A DNA stretch of 64,000 bases. It comes from Sulfitobacter sp043557345. GTDB taxonomy: Bacteria; Pseudomonadota; Alphaproteobacteria; Rhodobacterales; Rhodobacteraceae. The notes beneath the pieces are model-generated. The model had not been told where the DNA came from, searched no databases, and saw only the letters and a list, made by a program, of their open reading frames with translations. Below, in pieces: positions 31,845-41,369 of the stretch (position 1 is the stretch's first letter; each line of letters opens with the position of its first letter). The stretch is taken from NCBI RefSeq assembly GCF_043557345.1, contig NZ_JBIFFV010000003.1, positions 310,001 through 374,000 on the forward strand, given 5' to 3'. The position numbers and the translations under genes were made by a program.

Positions 31845-34800
31845 CTATTGAATGCCGACCCTGAATTGCACGGCCCCGGTTTCCCCCGGCAACATCTGGC
31901 CCGTGCAATTCCACTCGATCGTCCCGGCATAGCTGGCCACATTGCTTGCCGGCACCACCAGATCACAACTGAGGTTGGGCGAGACCTGTTGCGGATCGAC
32001 GATAGGCTCCGACAACTGAGTGTAGGGCGGGGTTCTATCGTAGATCTTGACGTTCGACGCCTGCGTGGTCGCGTTGTTTTGCAGATAGATGCGGTAGAGG
32101 AGGATATCGTTCACACTGCCGAGGTTGGTGGTGCCCTCCCCAGTGCCTTGGGTCTCATTCTCGACCGTTTTGCGCAGTTCGATCTGGGTGGAGCGCCCTC
32201 CGACCGAGACCTCATCGGTATTGCTGGCCGAACTGGTTACCGTGGTCCGGGCGAATGCCGTGGTCGCCAGCACTTGATAGACATAAGTGCTGCCCTGCCC
32301 AGCGCCCGAACCGGCTGACACCCGTGAGACGATACAGATGGTCTGCCCCGTGGTGACGGCGATGGGGCCGGTGATCGGCCCGTCGACGCTGTCGTCACAG
32401 CCGATATCTTGGAACAGCGCTGCGCTGAAGGCGCCGGTAGGGGTCGAGGTAGCCCCGGCGTAGGAGAAGGTCACCTGCCCGTCTGAAGTGGCGGTATAGA
32501 TATGCGGCAGGGTCGCGACCTGCCCCTGTGCGACGGTCGTTGTCCGGTCGTTGGACAGGCTGGGCAGTTGGAGCAGTCCGATGTCCAACCCCATGCGATT
32601 GCCGAAAGCCTCGGGCGTGAAGGTGAATTCACCGTCATGCGGGTTGGTGTCGACCAGATCGGGCAACCCAGCCGTCGCTTCCGAGATCGCCCGGTAATCA
32701 TTCGCCGGGATCGCGCGGATTGTGATCGGCCCGCTGTAGCTGCCAGAGAGCCCATAGCTCCACGTGCCATCCGTCGCCAGACCGGGGGTGGCCAGCAACG
32801 CGCCGCCACTGTCGAGGATCTCCAACACCGCCGAGGATGCCCCCCCTTCGCTGCCGTTGCGCAGGGCGTCATGGGCAGTGCCGCCGCCTGCCCCATTGTC
32901 GATAAAGACCCGGCCTGTCAAAATCCGCTCTCCGGTAACGAGGTTCACGGAATACGAGGCTTCGTCATCATCGGGCAGTTGGTCGAACAGGTCATCGGTC
33001 AGCGGCCCCGTGCTGGGATCGCTGTCGGGATCGGGCAGCGAGCTATAGATGATCTCGGCCTGATTGGTGAAATCACCGCTGCCCAGTACGGTGGTGGTGA
33101 TCGTCAGGGTCTCGCTCTCTCCGCTCAGCAATTCATCCACGAACCACAAGCCTGTATCGGGGTCATAGGTATCCCCCGTCGCGGGCGCATCATCCGAGAC
33201 ATAGGCAAAACCGCTCGGGATCTGGTCGATCACCTTGACCCCCGAGGGCGAGCCGCCGCTGACATTGGTGACGGTGATGATCCAATCAATGGTATCCCCT
33301 TCCGACACATTGGTGATCGGCGTGGTCGTCCCGGTGGCAACGGCGATTTTGCTGAGTTCAAGGTCACTGCCTGCCGGATCGAAGCCGAAGTCTTGGTCAC
33401 TGGTCACGCTATTGCCGGACACCGGAACGCCAAGCAGCGGATTGGACGTGCCGATGGTCAGCCCCGGCGGCAGATCGGGGTCCGCTTCGTCCAGTGCGAC
33501 ACGGTAGGTCGAGTTCACCATCAACTCCCCCACCGCATAGGTGCCATCGGCCAAAGTATCCGTGGTCACCAGAAAGATGTCATCGGCGGTATTGGCCGGG
33601 GTGCCATTGTCGGCATAGACCGAGATGCCCACGCCCGCCCCGAAATTCGTCTCCCCATTGTCTTTCACGTCCGAAGCATCTGCATCTTCGTAGATATTGC
33701 CCGAAATGCCGCCCAGCGGGATCGGTGCCGGCCCCCGGCAAGAGATGCCATCGCTGCGTCCGCCCTCATCGACCGGAATGCCAGACACCAGTTGCGGCAC
33801 GCCTGTCGCCGTGGAAATGACGAAGAGGTTGTTGGTGGTATTGGAATAGCCATAGAGCCTGCCGTCACGGTCGAACCAGAGCGCGTCGAACATGCCCGCA
33901 TAGACGGCAGGGCCGATCGCTTGGGGTGTCACGCTCCCCGGGGTGCCGTTGTTGACCGCCGCGCGGAACAGGAAGCCCGAGTTTCTGTCGATCCCATACA
34001 TGATGCCGTCAACGGGGTTGAAGGCGAGGTCTTCGGGATTGACGCCGATAGAGAGGTTGATCTCGCCCAGAGCGATGGGCGTGGCGGGATTGGTCAGATC
34101 GACGATCTGCCATGTATTTTGATCAACCTCGTAGATCAGCCGCCCATTCGGCAGGATATCCCCGGCATTCAAAGCATCCTCCGCACCAGAAATATTGCCG
34201 AAATCCGTGATATCCCCCGCCCCGTCGATCCGGTAGAGCCGTCGGCTGTTCTGATCGACGCCGTAGATATAGCCGTCCAGCGCGTTATAGCCCCATGCGC
34301 CATCGCGGTTCTGCCCGGTGCTGCCCGACGTCTCCACCGTTGTGGCATAGCTCCCCCCGCCGTCGCGGAAGGTCATACGCCTCAGCGCCGAGGGGCTGTC
34401 GACGATGGCATAGAGCGAGGCATCGCAGACCAGCGGCGGGGGATCGCTTGATATGGTGAGCGTATAATCCTCCACCTCCCCCTCAAAGGCTGTGACAAGG
34501 CCAGTGCTGTCGGTCGACCAGCGAAAGCGGGCATAGGTGGGCAGTGTCGTTGCCCCCGCGGGAACCGCCACTTCGAACAGGATCGTGCCATTGCTGAGGC
34601 CGTCCTTGTCCTGCGGGCCGCCGTCTTGCAGGTTCACCGCCACCTGCTCCCCGGCTTGGTTGAAAGTGCCATCGCCATCGAAGTCGATAAAGGCTTGCAG
34701 ATAAGACGACCCCGGCGCGGCAATCAGATCGCTGACCGTCACCGTGATCTCAGCCAGACCGCCACGGTAGAATTGCGGCAGGATCACCCCGTCTTCATCA

Positions 34801-37064
34801 TCCGACCCGTCGGCATCATCCCCCGTGGCCCCGATGGAGTTCTGCGTCAGCAGATCGATGTCCGGCGGTGTGCTGCCCAGATAGACCTCAGGCGCGCCCG
34901 GGCCTTCGATGATATGCTGCGGATCGCCATAGCTCGCCGGGGCATCGCCCCGGTCGGCGTCGGGCGGTGTCTTGATGGTGATGCCATAGTCTTCGACCTC
35001 CCCATCGGGGGCGGGGGTGATCGCATCGAGCCCCGCGGTCGAAGACCAGCGCAGCCGAACGAAGGTCGGGGTCAGCACGGCGGTGACCGGCACGCTGACG
35101 GGGAATGAAATCTCTCCATTCACCACCCCGTCGAGGTCTTGCGCCCCGCCGTCTTGGATATCCGTCGCGACCTGATCGCCAAGAAAGAGGCCATCGCCGC
35201 CGAAATCGACGAAAGCCTGCAGGTAGCCAGTGCCGGGGGTGGGTTCGTTTACGACCACGGTCACAGTGCGGGTCAGATCACCGTAGAGCTGGGGAAAGCT
35301 CTCTTCGTCCTCATCATCCTTGCCATCGAGGTCATCGCCGGTGCCATCGACAGAATGCTGCGCCGAGCCGTCGCCATCCCCGTTGAGCGCGCCGATCCAA
35401 TATTGCGCGGTGTCCGCATGCTGCGGATCGCCATAGGTGACTGGCGCATCCCCCCGGTCGGGGCCAGAGCCTGCATAGATCGTCGTGGGATCATCACGCC
35501 CTGCGCCCGGCCCGTTCGACGCCACGCCATCCCCGTCGCCGGGGTTCTCGGAATCCGACAGATCCGAGACTGGCGTGCCGCCCGGTGTCTCGGCCGTGAC
35601 CACAGCTTGGTTGCTGATCGTGGTGTCCAAGTCCTCAGGCACCAGCGTGTAGGTCGCCGTATAGACAGCCTTTTCCCCGACCAGCAGCGTGCCTTCGGGC
35701 GACAGCGCCGTGGCCGCCTGAAAGGTGATCACTGGGGGCACGCCCTTGCCACTGAACTGCGTTTCAGCAAGCTGCACATTGGTCAGATCGACATTGCCGA
35801 AGTTCTCAGCCGTAAAGACATAGGCGATGGTCTCACCGGGGTCGGCGTAGCCGTTGAGGTTGGTATCGACCAATTGCGCCAGTTTCAGCAAACCGACAGA
35901 GCCCACATCGATCGAGACCTGCGCGGGCGCGGAATAGGCCCGCGGCTCATTTGGCAGGATGATGGGCGACTGATAGCGGTAGCCGATCGGCGTCGGCGCG
36001 GCAAAGAAGGCGACAAAGGGGGTAAAGGTCAGTTCCCCGGTCAGGTCGTCATAGCTCCATGTGCCCTCCCCCAGAATGTCGAAACCCACCCGGTGGCCTT
36101 CGGAATCTGTCACGATGTTCTGCGCCCCGGCAGGGGGGATCAGATCAATGGCCTGTTTGGAGTATTCGCTGGGCTGGCCCGAATTATTGGCCGGTGCATT
36201 GTTGTTTTCCGTCGCCACACTGTCGTTGAACAGGATGTTGACCACCACAGGCTCGCTCAGCACCTGTTCTTTCAGATCGTCCTGCAAAACGGGCGCTTTG
36301 AAGTCACCGCATTGCAGGTCATAGGTCTGCGCTTCGTCATAGGTCGGATTGGCGAGCCGGACGAGGAAGCCCCTGTTGGCGGTCCGACCAAAGCGGAAGG
36401 TCGAAGTCTGCGGGTAGAAAATTTCAAGACCAGATACCGGCTGGTTGCTATAGTTGCGGTCCCCGGCGAGATAGAACACCTCTGTCCCGAGGTTTGCATC
36501 CGGCCCTTCGATATAGCCCCGATAGGTCGTCGCGCTGCGGTCAATGCGGACATATTCGACCGTACCGTCGCAAATGTTCACATAGACCTGCTCATTCAAC
36601 GGCCCGTCGATGTCATTGATCTGAAAGAAAACATCCGCCACCACCGGCACCCCGCCGGTATTGGTCGTGATGTCATGGGTGCCTGCTTCATAGAGGTAGA
36701 AATCCATGAAATGCGGGTCTTGCCCTGTCGAGGTAATCTGGATTTGCCCATTGCCCGAGGCGAAAACATGATCCTGCGCGGCAAAGGCCATTTCCCCGAC
36801 AATATCGACCGACACCCCGCCAACCGTGCCCGCGTTGCGCCACAAGGCCCGTTCTCCCACGCCCGCCCCGACCACGGTGGGCGCGGCGACGGGGTTGAGA
36901 ATCAACTGCTGCGCCAAAGCCGCCTTGGTCAGCACCGCCAGCAAAAACAGCGACCAGACCGATGCCGAGATCAACCGAAGCCACGGACCCTGCCCTGCCA
37001 AAGCCGAAAGGCGGCGCAAACGCTGAGCCGCGAACCTGCCAAGAGAATGAATGTAAAAATGCAT
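31845..37064 (-). CDS. giant secreted/surface protein with GEVED and DUF11-like repeats
   Basis: About 1739 residues, acidic, with a long N-terminal signal (hydrophobic stretch WSLFLLAVLTKAALAQ). Segments in order: a unique N-terminal domain; a DUF11-type repeat near residue 390 (ANTE-like TAENFGNVDLTNVQL); two calcium-type GEVED modules (about 540-690 and 700-850) with LQAFVDFGGDG and GEVEDY; a beta-propeller-like module with repeated IYGVDQNS and MYGIDRNS (about 860-1110); an SdrD/Cna-B-like domain (GNIYEDADASDVKDNGE); and further DUF11 repeats to the C-terminus. No LPXTG, RTX nonapeptides or autotransporter barrel are seen. An adhesin or matrix role is plausible. A GTG at 37076 is an alternative start. 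Confidence 0.85.
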   Translation of the reverse strand: MHFYIHSLGRFAAQRLRRLSALAGQGPWLRLISASVWSLFLLAVLTKAALAQQLILNPVAAPTVVGAGVGERALWRNAGTVGGVSVDIVGEMAFAAQDHVFASGNGQIQITSTGQDPHFMDFYLYEAGTHDITTNTGGVPVVADVFFQINDIDGPLNEQVYVNICDGTVEYVRIDRSATTYRGYIEGPDANLGTEVFYLAGDRNYSNQPVSGLEIFYPQTSTFRFGRTANRGFLVRLANPTYDEAQTYDLQCGDFKAPVLQDDLKEQVLSEPVVVNILFNDSVATENNNAPANNSGQPSEYSKQAIDLIPPAGAQNIVTDSEGHRVGFDILGEGTWSYDDLTGELTFTPFVAFFAAPTPIGYRYQSPIILPNEPRAYSAPAQVSIDVGSVGLLKLAQLVDTNLNGYADPGETIAYVFTAENFGNVDLTNVQLAETQFSGKGVPPVITFQAATALSPEGTLLVGEKAVYTATYTLVPEDLDTTISNQAVVTAETPGGTPVSDLSDSENPGDGDGVASNGPGAGRDDPTTIYAGSGPDRGDAPVTYGDPQHADTAQYWIGALNGDGDGSAQHSVDGTGDDLDGKDDEDEESFPQLYGDLTRTVTVVVNEPTPGTGYLQAFVDFGGDGLFLGDQVATDIQDGGAQDLDGVVNGEISFPVSVPVTAVLTPTFVRLRWSSTAGLDAITPAPDGEVEDYGITIKTPPDADRGDAPASYGDPQHIIEGPGAPEVYLGSTPPDIDLLTQNSIGATGDDADGSDDEDGVILPQFYRGGLAEITVTVSDLIAAPGSSYLQAFIDFDGDGTFNQAGEQVAVNLQDGGPQDKDGLSNGTILFEVAVPAGATTLPTYARFRWSTDSTGLVTAFEGEVEDYTLTISSDPPPLVCDASLYAIVDSPSALRRMTFRDGGGSYATTVETSGSTGQNRDGAWGYNALDGYIYGVDQNSRRLYRIDGAGDITDFGNISGAEDALNAGDILPNGRLIYEVDQNTWQIVDLTNPATPIALGEINLSIGVNPEDLAFNPVDGIMYGIDRNSGFLFRAAVNNGTPGSVTPQAIGPAVYAGMFDALWFDRDGRLYGYSNTTNNLFVISTATGVPQLVSGIPVDEGGRSDGISCRGPAPIPLGGISGNIYEDADASDVKDNGETNFGAGVGISVYADNGTPANTADDIFLVTTDTLADGTYAVGELMVNSTYRVALDEADPDLPPGLTIGTSNPLLGVPVSGNSVTSDQDFGFDPAGSDLELSKIAVATGTTTPITNVSEGDTIDWIITVTNVSGGSPSGVKVIDQIPSGFAYVSDDAPATGDTYDPDTGLWFVDELLSGESETLTITTTVLGSGDFTNQAEIIYSSLPDPDSDPSTGPLTDDLFDQLPDDDEASYSVNLVTGERILTGRVFIDNGAGGGTAHDALRNGSEGGASSAVLEILDSGGALLATPGLATDGTWSYGLSGSYSGPITIRAIPANDYRAISEATAGLPDLVDTNPHDGEFTFTPEAFGNRMGLDIGLLQLPSLSNDRTTTVAQGQVATLPHIYTATSDGQVTFSYAGATSTPTGAFSAALFQDIGCDDSVDGPITGPIAVTTGQTICIVSRVSAGSGAGQGSTYVYQVLATTAFARTTVTSSASNTDEVSVGGRSTQIELRKTVENETQGTGEGTTNLGSVNDILLYRIYLQNNATTQASNVKIYDRTPPYTQLSEPIVDPQQVSPNLSCDLVVPASNVASYAGTIEWNCTGQMLPGETGAVQFRVGIQ

Positions 37065-37303
37065 ATCTTTGCTCACAACCTTTTGAGACTCAGTCTAGCG
37101 ACGAAGCGGGTTCTGAGGACTTACGCAGAAAGGTATTAAGATATGCTTCCGGATATACGGGCGGCGAAAGGATAAGCGCCGTTCCCCTTTGCGCATATGC
37201 CCCTGCCCCTGCGCACAGGCTCAACTGCCGTGCCCCTATCCCGTCGCGCGGCGCCCGCCCGTGCGTCGCAAAGCCTCCTCACCAATTTTTCGAAAATGAC
37301 CCC

Positions 37304-37334
37304 TTGACCCTCCAGCAGCTGGAAGCCCCATCTT
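37304..37334 (+). promoter_or_regulatory. CueR-type copper-responsive promoter of copA
   Basis: A -35 box TTGACC (37304-37309) is followed by the dyad TCCAGC-A-GCTGGA (37311-37323) and a -10-like CATCTT (37329-37334), leaving a spacer of 19 bases. An over-long spacer filled by a dyad is the hallmark of MerR/CueR promoters. copA starts 28 bases downstream and cueR follows copA. Confidence 0.8.
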
Positions 37335-37361
37335 TGTCTCAAGACAGATAGAGGGCTTGAT

Positions 37362-39881
37362 ATGGGCAAGGTGGAAACACTCACTTTCGGCGTGCAGAAC
37401 ATGAGCTGCGCGTCCTGTGTGGGGCGTGTTGAAAAAGCGTTGAGCGCGCTGGACGGGATCAATGAAGCGCGGGTGAACCTTGCAGCAGAGACGGTGCGCG
37501 TGACGGCAAATCCGGGATTTGACGCGGGCAGGCTCGACGCCGCCTTGGCGCAGGCGGGCTACCCGGCGCGCAAGACCACCCATCGGTTGCGGTTGTCGAA
37601 CATGAGCTGCGCCTCCTGCGTGGGCCGTGTGGAACGCGCGCTGCTTGCGGTGCCGGGGGTGCTTTCGGCCACCGTGAACCTCGCCAGCGAGGAGGCGCGG
37701 GTCGAAACCTTGGAAGATGCCGATATCTTGCCCGCCTTGCGCGATGCAGCAGCAAAGGCGGGCTATCCCGCGAACGTCGACGCAACCGCGGCGGGCACCC
37801 CCGACGCCGCGACGCGCAAGGAAGCGGAGGCCATCCACCTCAAACGGATGACCCTGCTGGCCGCCGCGCTCACCCTGCCCGTCTTTGTGCTTGAAATGGG
37901 CGGCCATCTGGTGCCCGCTTTCCACCATTGGACCGCGGAAACCATCGGGAGGGAGACAAGCTGGCTTATCCAATTCCTCCTCACCACCCTCGTGCTGGCA
38001 TGGCCGGGGCGGCATTTCTATAGCAATGGCCTGCGTGCGCTGGCGAAGGGCGCGCCGGATATGAACTCGCTCGTGGCACTCGGATCGGGGGCGGCATGGC
38101 TCTTTTCGGTCACCGCGCTCTTTGCGCCGGGGCTGTTGCCCGAAGGCAGCCGCGTGGTCTATTTCGAAGCCGCCGCCGTGATCGTGACGCTGATCCTGCT
38201 GGGCCGCTATCTTGAGGCCCGCGCCAAGGGGCGCACCGGGGCCGCGATTGCCAAGCTTATGGGCCTGCGCGCCTCCAGCGCGCGGGTCGAGCGCGACGGC
38301 ACCGTCATCGAACTGCCCTTGGAAAAAATCAGGACTGGCGACACCATCTACCTCCGCCCCGGCGAGAAGATCGCCACCGACGGCATCGTCGTCGATGGGC
38401 GATCCTATGTCGATGAAAGCATGATCACCGGCGAGCCTGTGCCGGTGGAAAAGACCGGCGGTGCGGCACTTGTCGGCGGCACGGTCAATGGCACGGGCAG
38501 CCTGACCTATCGCGCCACCAAAGTGGGCGGCGACACGGTTCTGGCACAGATCATCCGCATGGTCGAAGAAGCCCAAGGCGCGAAGCTGCCGATTCAGGAC
38601 TTGGTCAACCGCATCACCCTTTGGTTCGTCCCCGCGGTGATCGCCGTGGCGCTGGTCACTTTTGGCGGCTGGCTGGCCTTCGGACCCTCGCTCAGCCACG
38701 CTTTGGTGGCGGCGGTGGCGGTGCTGATCATCGCCTGCCCCTGCGCCATGGGTCTGGCCACGCCCACGTCGATCATGGTCGGCACTGGGCGGGCGGCGCA
38801 ACTGGGCGTGCTGTTCCGGCAAGGCGATGCGCTGCAAAGCCTGCAGGGCGTCACGACCGTCGCCTTGGACAAAACCGGCACGCTGACCAAGGGCACCCCC
38901 GAACTCACCGATCTGGTGCTGATGAACGACATGACCGAAGAGGCGCTATTGCCGCTGATCGGCGCGGTCGAGGCGCGCTCGGAACATCCCATCGCCCAAG
39001 CCATCCTGCGCCGGGCCGAGGCGGCTGGCCCCGTGCCCCGCGAAGTGAGCGGCTTCCAATCCTATACCGGCTACGGCGTCAGCGCCTTGGTTGCAGGCCG
39101 CAGGGTCACTCTGGGCGCGGACCGGCTGATGACGCGCGAGGGGATCGATCTGGGCACTTCGGCGCCGATCAGCGCGGAACTAGCCAAGGCGGGCAAAACG
39201 CCGCTTTTCGCCGCGGTCGACGGCAAATTGGCGGCGGTCATCGCCGTGGCCGACCCGATCAAACCCGGCACGCCAGAGGCCATCGCGCGGCTGCACGACC
39301 TTAACCTCGAAGTGGCGATGATCACCGGCGACAATAGGATCACGGCAGACGCGATCGCCGCACAACTGGGCATTGATTGGGTGATCGCGGAAGTGTTGCC
39401 AGATGGCAAAGTGGCCGCCATCGACAAGCTCAGAGAGGGTGACAATCGAATCGCTTTCGTCGGCGATGGGATCAACGATGCCCCCGCACTTGCGCAGGCC
39501 GATGTGGGGCTCGCCATCGGCACCGGCACCGATGTGGCGATCGAAGCGGCGGATGTGGTGCTGATGTCGGGCGATCTGCGCGGCGTGGTCAATGCCATCG
39601 ACGTGAGCCAGCGCAGCATGGCGAATATCCGGCAGAACCTCTTCTGGGCCTTCGGCTATAACGTCTTGCTGATCCCCGTCGCCGCCGGCGCCTTTTACCC
39701 GCTAACGGGTTGGCTCTTGTCGCCCGCGCTGGCTGCCGGGGCGATGGCCCTGTCGAGCGTTTTCGTTCTCAGCAACGCCCTGCGCCTGCGCTGGATCGCC
39801 GCCCCTCTGACCGAAAGCACCCCCCCATCCCACGGCCAGCGGGTCGCCGCCCCCGTGGCCGCAGACGTAGCTGCAGAATAG
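37362..39881 (+). CDS. copA: CopA, Cu(I)-exporting P1B-type ATPase
   Basis: An 839-residue copper efflux ATPase of the inner membrane. Two N-terminal heavy-metal domains have MSCASCVGRV with C16/C19 and C83/C86. The transmembrane metal motif is ACPCAMGLATP. The catalytic aspartate lies in DKTGTLTKGTPE, the nucleotide-domain HP in SEHPIAQAIL, and the hinge in GDGINDAPALAQADVG. The CPC motif and CASC domains indicate Cu+/Ag+. It is transcribed with cueR, nine bases downstream. Confidence 0.96.
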   Translation: MGKVETLTFGVQNMSCASCVGRVEKALSALDGINEARVNLAAETVRVTANPGFDAGRLDAALAQAGYPARKTTHRLRLSNMSCASCVGRVERALLAVPGVLSATVNLASEEARVETLEDADILPALRDAAAKAGYPANVDATAAGTPDAATRKEAEAIHLKRMTLLAAALTLPVFVLEMGGHLVPAFHHWTAETIGRETSWLIQFLLTTLVLAWPGRHFYSNGLRALAKGAPDMNSLVALGSGAAWLFSVTALFAPGLLPEGSRVVYFEAAAVIVTLILLGRYLEARAKGRTGAAIAKLMGLRASSARVERDGTVIELPLEKIRTGDTIYLRPGEKIATDGIVVDGRSYVDESMITGEPVPVEKTGGAALVGGTVNGTGSLTYRATKVGGDTVLAQIIRMVEEAQGAKLPIQDLVNRITLWFVPAVIAVALVTFGGWLAFGPSLSHALVAAVAVLIIACPCAMGLATPTSIMVGTGRAAQLGVLFRQGDALQSLQGVTTVALDKTGTLTKGTPELTDLVLMNDMTEEALLPLIGAVEARSEHPIAQAILRRAEAAGPVPREVSGFQSYTGYGVSALVAGRRVTLGADRLMTREGIDLGTSAPISAELAKAGKTPLFAAVDGKLAAVIAVADPIKPGTPEAIARLHDLNLEVAMITGDNRITADAIAAQLGIDWVIAEVLPDGKVAAIDKLREGDNRIAFVGDGINDAPALAQADVGLAIGTGTDVAIEAADVVLMSGDLRGVVNAIDVSQRSMANIRQNLFWAFGYNVLLIPVAAGAFYPLTGWLLSPALAAGAMALSSVFVLSNALRLRWIAAPLTESTPPSHGQRVAAPVAADVAAE

Positions 39882-39890
39882 GATCGTCCC

Positions 39891-40283
39891 ATGAACATCG
39901 GAGAAGTCTCACAACACACCGGGTTGCCGCCCAAAACCATCCGCTATTACGAGGATATCGGGCTGGTCAAACCGCTGCGCGACGCCAATGGCTACCGCGC
40001 CTTCCGCGAAAGCGAGATGCACAAGCTGGCCTTTCTGGGCCGTGCCCGCACGCTGGGGTTCAGCATCGAAGACTGCCGCAACCTGCTGGCGCTTTGGGAG
40101 GACAAGAACCGCGCCAGCGCCGATGTGCGCGCCATCGCCAAGGACCATCTGGCCCAGATCGAGGCCAAGATCAGCGGCCTGCAAGAAATGCGCGACACGC
40201 TCAGCACGCTGGTGCGCGACTGTGCGGGCGATGACCGGCCGGATTGTCCGATTTTGAAAACACTTGGGACAGCGGCGACCTGA
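39891..40283 (+). CDS. cueR: CueR, MerR-family copper-responsive activator
   Basis: A 130-residue MerR protein. The DNA-binding part starts MNIGEVSQHTGLPPKTIRYYEDIGLV; a dimerisation helix follows. The metal loop CAGDDRPDCPIL, with two cysteines eight residues apart, is the CueR/HmrR type selective for Cu+ and Ag+. It should activate the copA promoter at 37304-37334 and hence its own expression. Confidence 0.95.
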   Translation: MNIGEVSQHTGLPPKTIRYYEDIGLVKPLRDANGYRAFRESEMHKLAFLGRARTLGFSIEDCRNLLALWEDKNRASADVRAIAKDHLAQIEAKISGLQEMRDTLSTLVRDCAGDDRPDCPILKTLGTAAT

Positions 40284-40296
40284 TGCCCCAGTGACC

Positions 40297-40320
40297 ACGG
40301 AGGGCAGCGCTGCCCTCCGT
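40297..40320. terminator. perfect 24-base palindrome after cueR
   Basis: ACGGAGGGCAGC followed directly by its reverse complement GCTGCCCTCCGT forms a bidirectional hairpin between convergent cueR and choV. It has no U-tract on either strand, so it may be a Rho-assisted or structural terminator for both transcripts. It adjoins a 14-base motif that recurs at 51177. Confidence 0.5.
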
Positions 40321-40330
40321 GAGACAGCGC
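40317..40330 (-). repeat. 14-base motif, copy 1 (3' flank of choV)
   Basis: On the minus strand GCGCTGTCTCACGG lies 23 bases after the choV stop codon. An identical 14-mer occurs at 51177-51190, 14 bases after the matB stop codon. Both copies are followed on that strand by GC-rich inverted repeats, suggesting a recurring 3'-end element. Confidence 0.55.
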
Positions 40331-40352
40331 TGCCGGGCGCGTGGCCCCCGCC

Positions 40353-41369
40353 CTAGCGTTTCAGCCGTTCCACGATGCTATGGGCCGTCACCGTGCCGAT
40401 CTGCCTGCCATCTTCCATCACCGCAAAACCCGCGTCGGGGCCGCGCAGCCCGTCCATCAGATCCCGCACCGGCGTCTCGGCGCTGGTTTCGGGAAGGGCC
40501 GCACCCTCGGCTGGCCCCATCACATCACGGGCGGTCAACACCTCAAGCGGGTTCATATTGGCCACGAATTCCGCCACATAGTCTGAAGCGGGGTTCGAGA
40601 AAATCTCGCGCGGGGTGCCGATCTGCACGATCCGCCCGCCTTCCATGATGGCAATACGCCCGCCAAGTTTGAACGCCTCATCAAGGTCATGGCTGACGAA
40701 AATGATCGTGCGGTTAAGATCGCGTTGCAGATCCAACAACTCGTCCTGCAGCCGCGTACGGATCAGCGGATCGAGGGCCGAAAAAGGCTCGTCCATCAGC
40801 AGGATCGGCGCTTCGGTGGCAAAGGCGCGGGCAAGACCCACACGCTGCTGCATCCCGCCCGAAAGCTCCCCCACCTTGCGGTCGGCCCAATCGCTGAGAC
40901 CGACCAGCTTCAACTGCCGCTCGGCCCGCTCCAGCCGCTCGCCCTTGGGCACATTGGACAGTTCCAGCCCAAGCGCCACGTTGTCGCGCACCGTGCGCCA
41001 GGGCAGCAGGCCGAACTGTTGAAACACCATCGACACACATTCACGGCGCACACGGCGCAGCTCGGCGGCATTGCTGGCGTGGATGTCGCAAGACCAGTTT
41101 TCATCATGCACATGCACCGTGCCGCGCACCATGGGGTTGAGCCCGTTCACCGCCCGCAAAAGCGTCGATTTACCCGAGCCTGACAGGCCCATCAGCACAA
41201 GGATCTCGCCATTCTCGACGGTGAGCGAGCAATTGTGCACGCCCAGCACCTGCCCCGTTTCCGCCTCGATCTCGGCGCGGCTTTGGCCCGCGTCCATCAA
41301 GGGCAGCGCCTTCTCTGGCTTGTCGCCAAAGACGATGGATACGTTATCGAATTCTACTGCTTTCGTCAT
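40353..41369 (-). CDS. choV: ChoV, choline ABC transporter ATPase
   Basis: A 338-residue ATPase of the OpuA/ProV-like family. Walker A is GLSGSGKST, the signature LSGGMQQRVGLARA and Walker B ILLMDEPFSALDP. The insert before the ATPase core (PLMDAGQSRAEIEAETGQ) and the C-terminal regulatory extension (PVRDLMDGLRGPDAGFAV) are characteristic of ChoV. It drives high-affinity choline import for use as carbon source or betaine precursor. It overlaps choW by four bases. Confidence 0.92.
   Translation of the reverse strand: MTKAVEFDNVSIVFGDKPEKALPLMDAGQSRAEIEAETGQVLGVHNCSLTVENGEILVLMGLSGSGKSTLLRAVNGLNPMVRGTVHVHDENWSCDIHASNAAELRRVRRECVSMVFQQFGLLPWRTVRDNVALGLELSNVPKGERLERAERQLKLVGLSDWADRKVGELSGGMQQRVGLARAFATEAPILLMDEPFSALDPLIRTRLQDELLDLQRDLNRTIIFVSHDLDEAFKLGGRIAIMEGGRIVQIGTPREIFSNPASDYVAEFVANMNPLEVLTARDVMGPAEGAALPETSAETPVRDLMDGLRGPDAGFAVMEDGRQIGTVTAHSIVERLKR

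Noticed and set aside
35139..37139. Long plus-strand open frame (about 666 residues) opposite the giant repeat protein
   Set aside because: It is antisense to a clearly modular protein, has no recognisable domain or ribosome site, and such antisense frames are common in GC-rich DNA.
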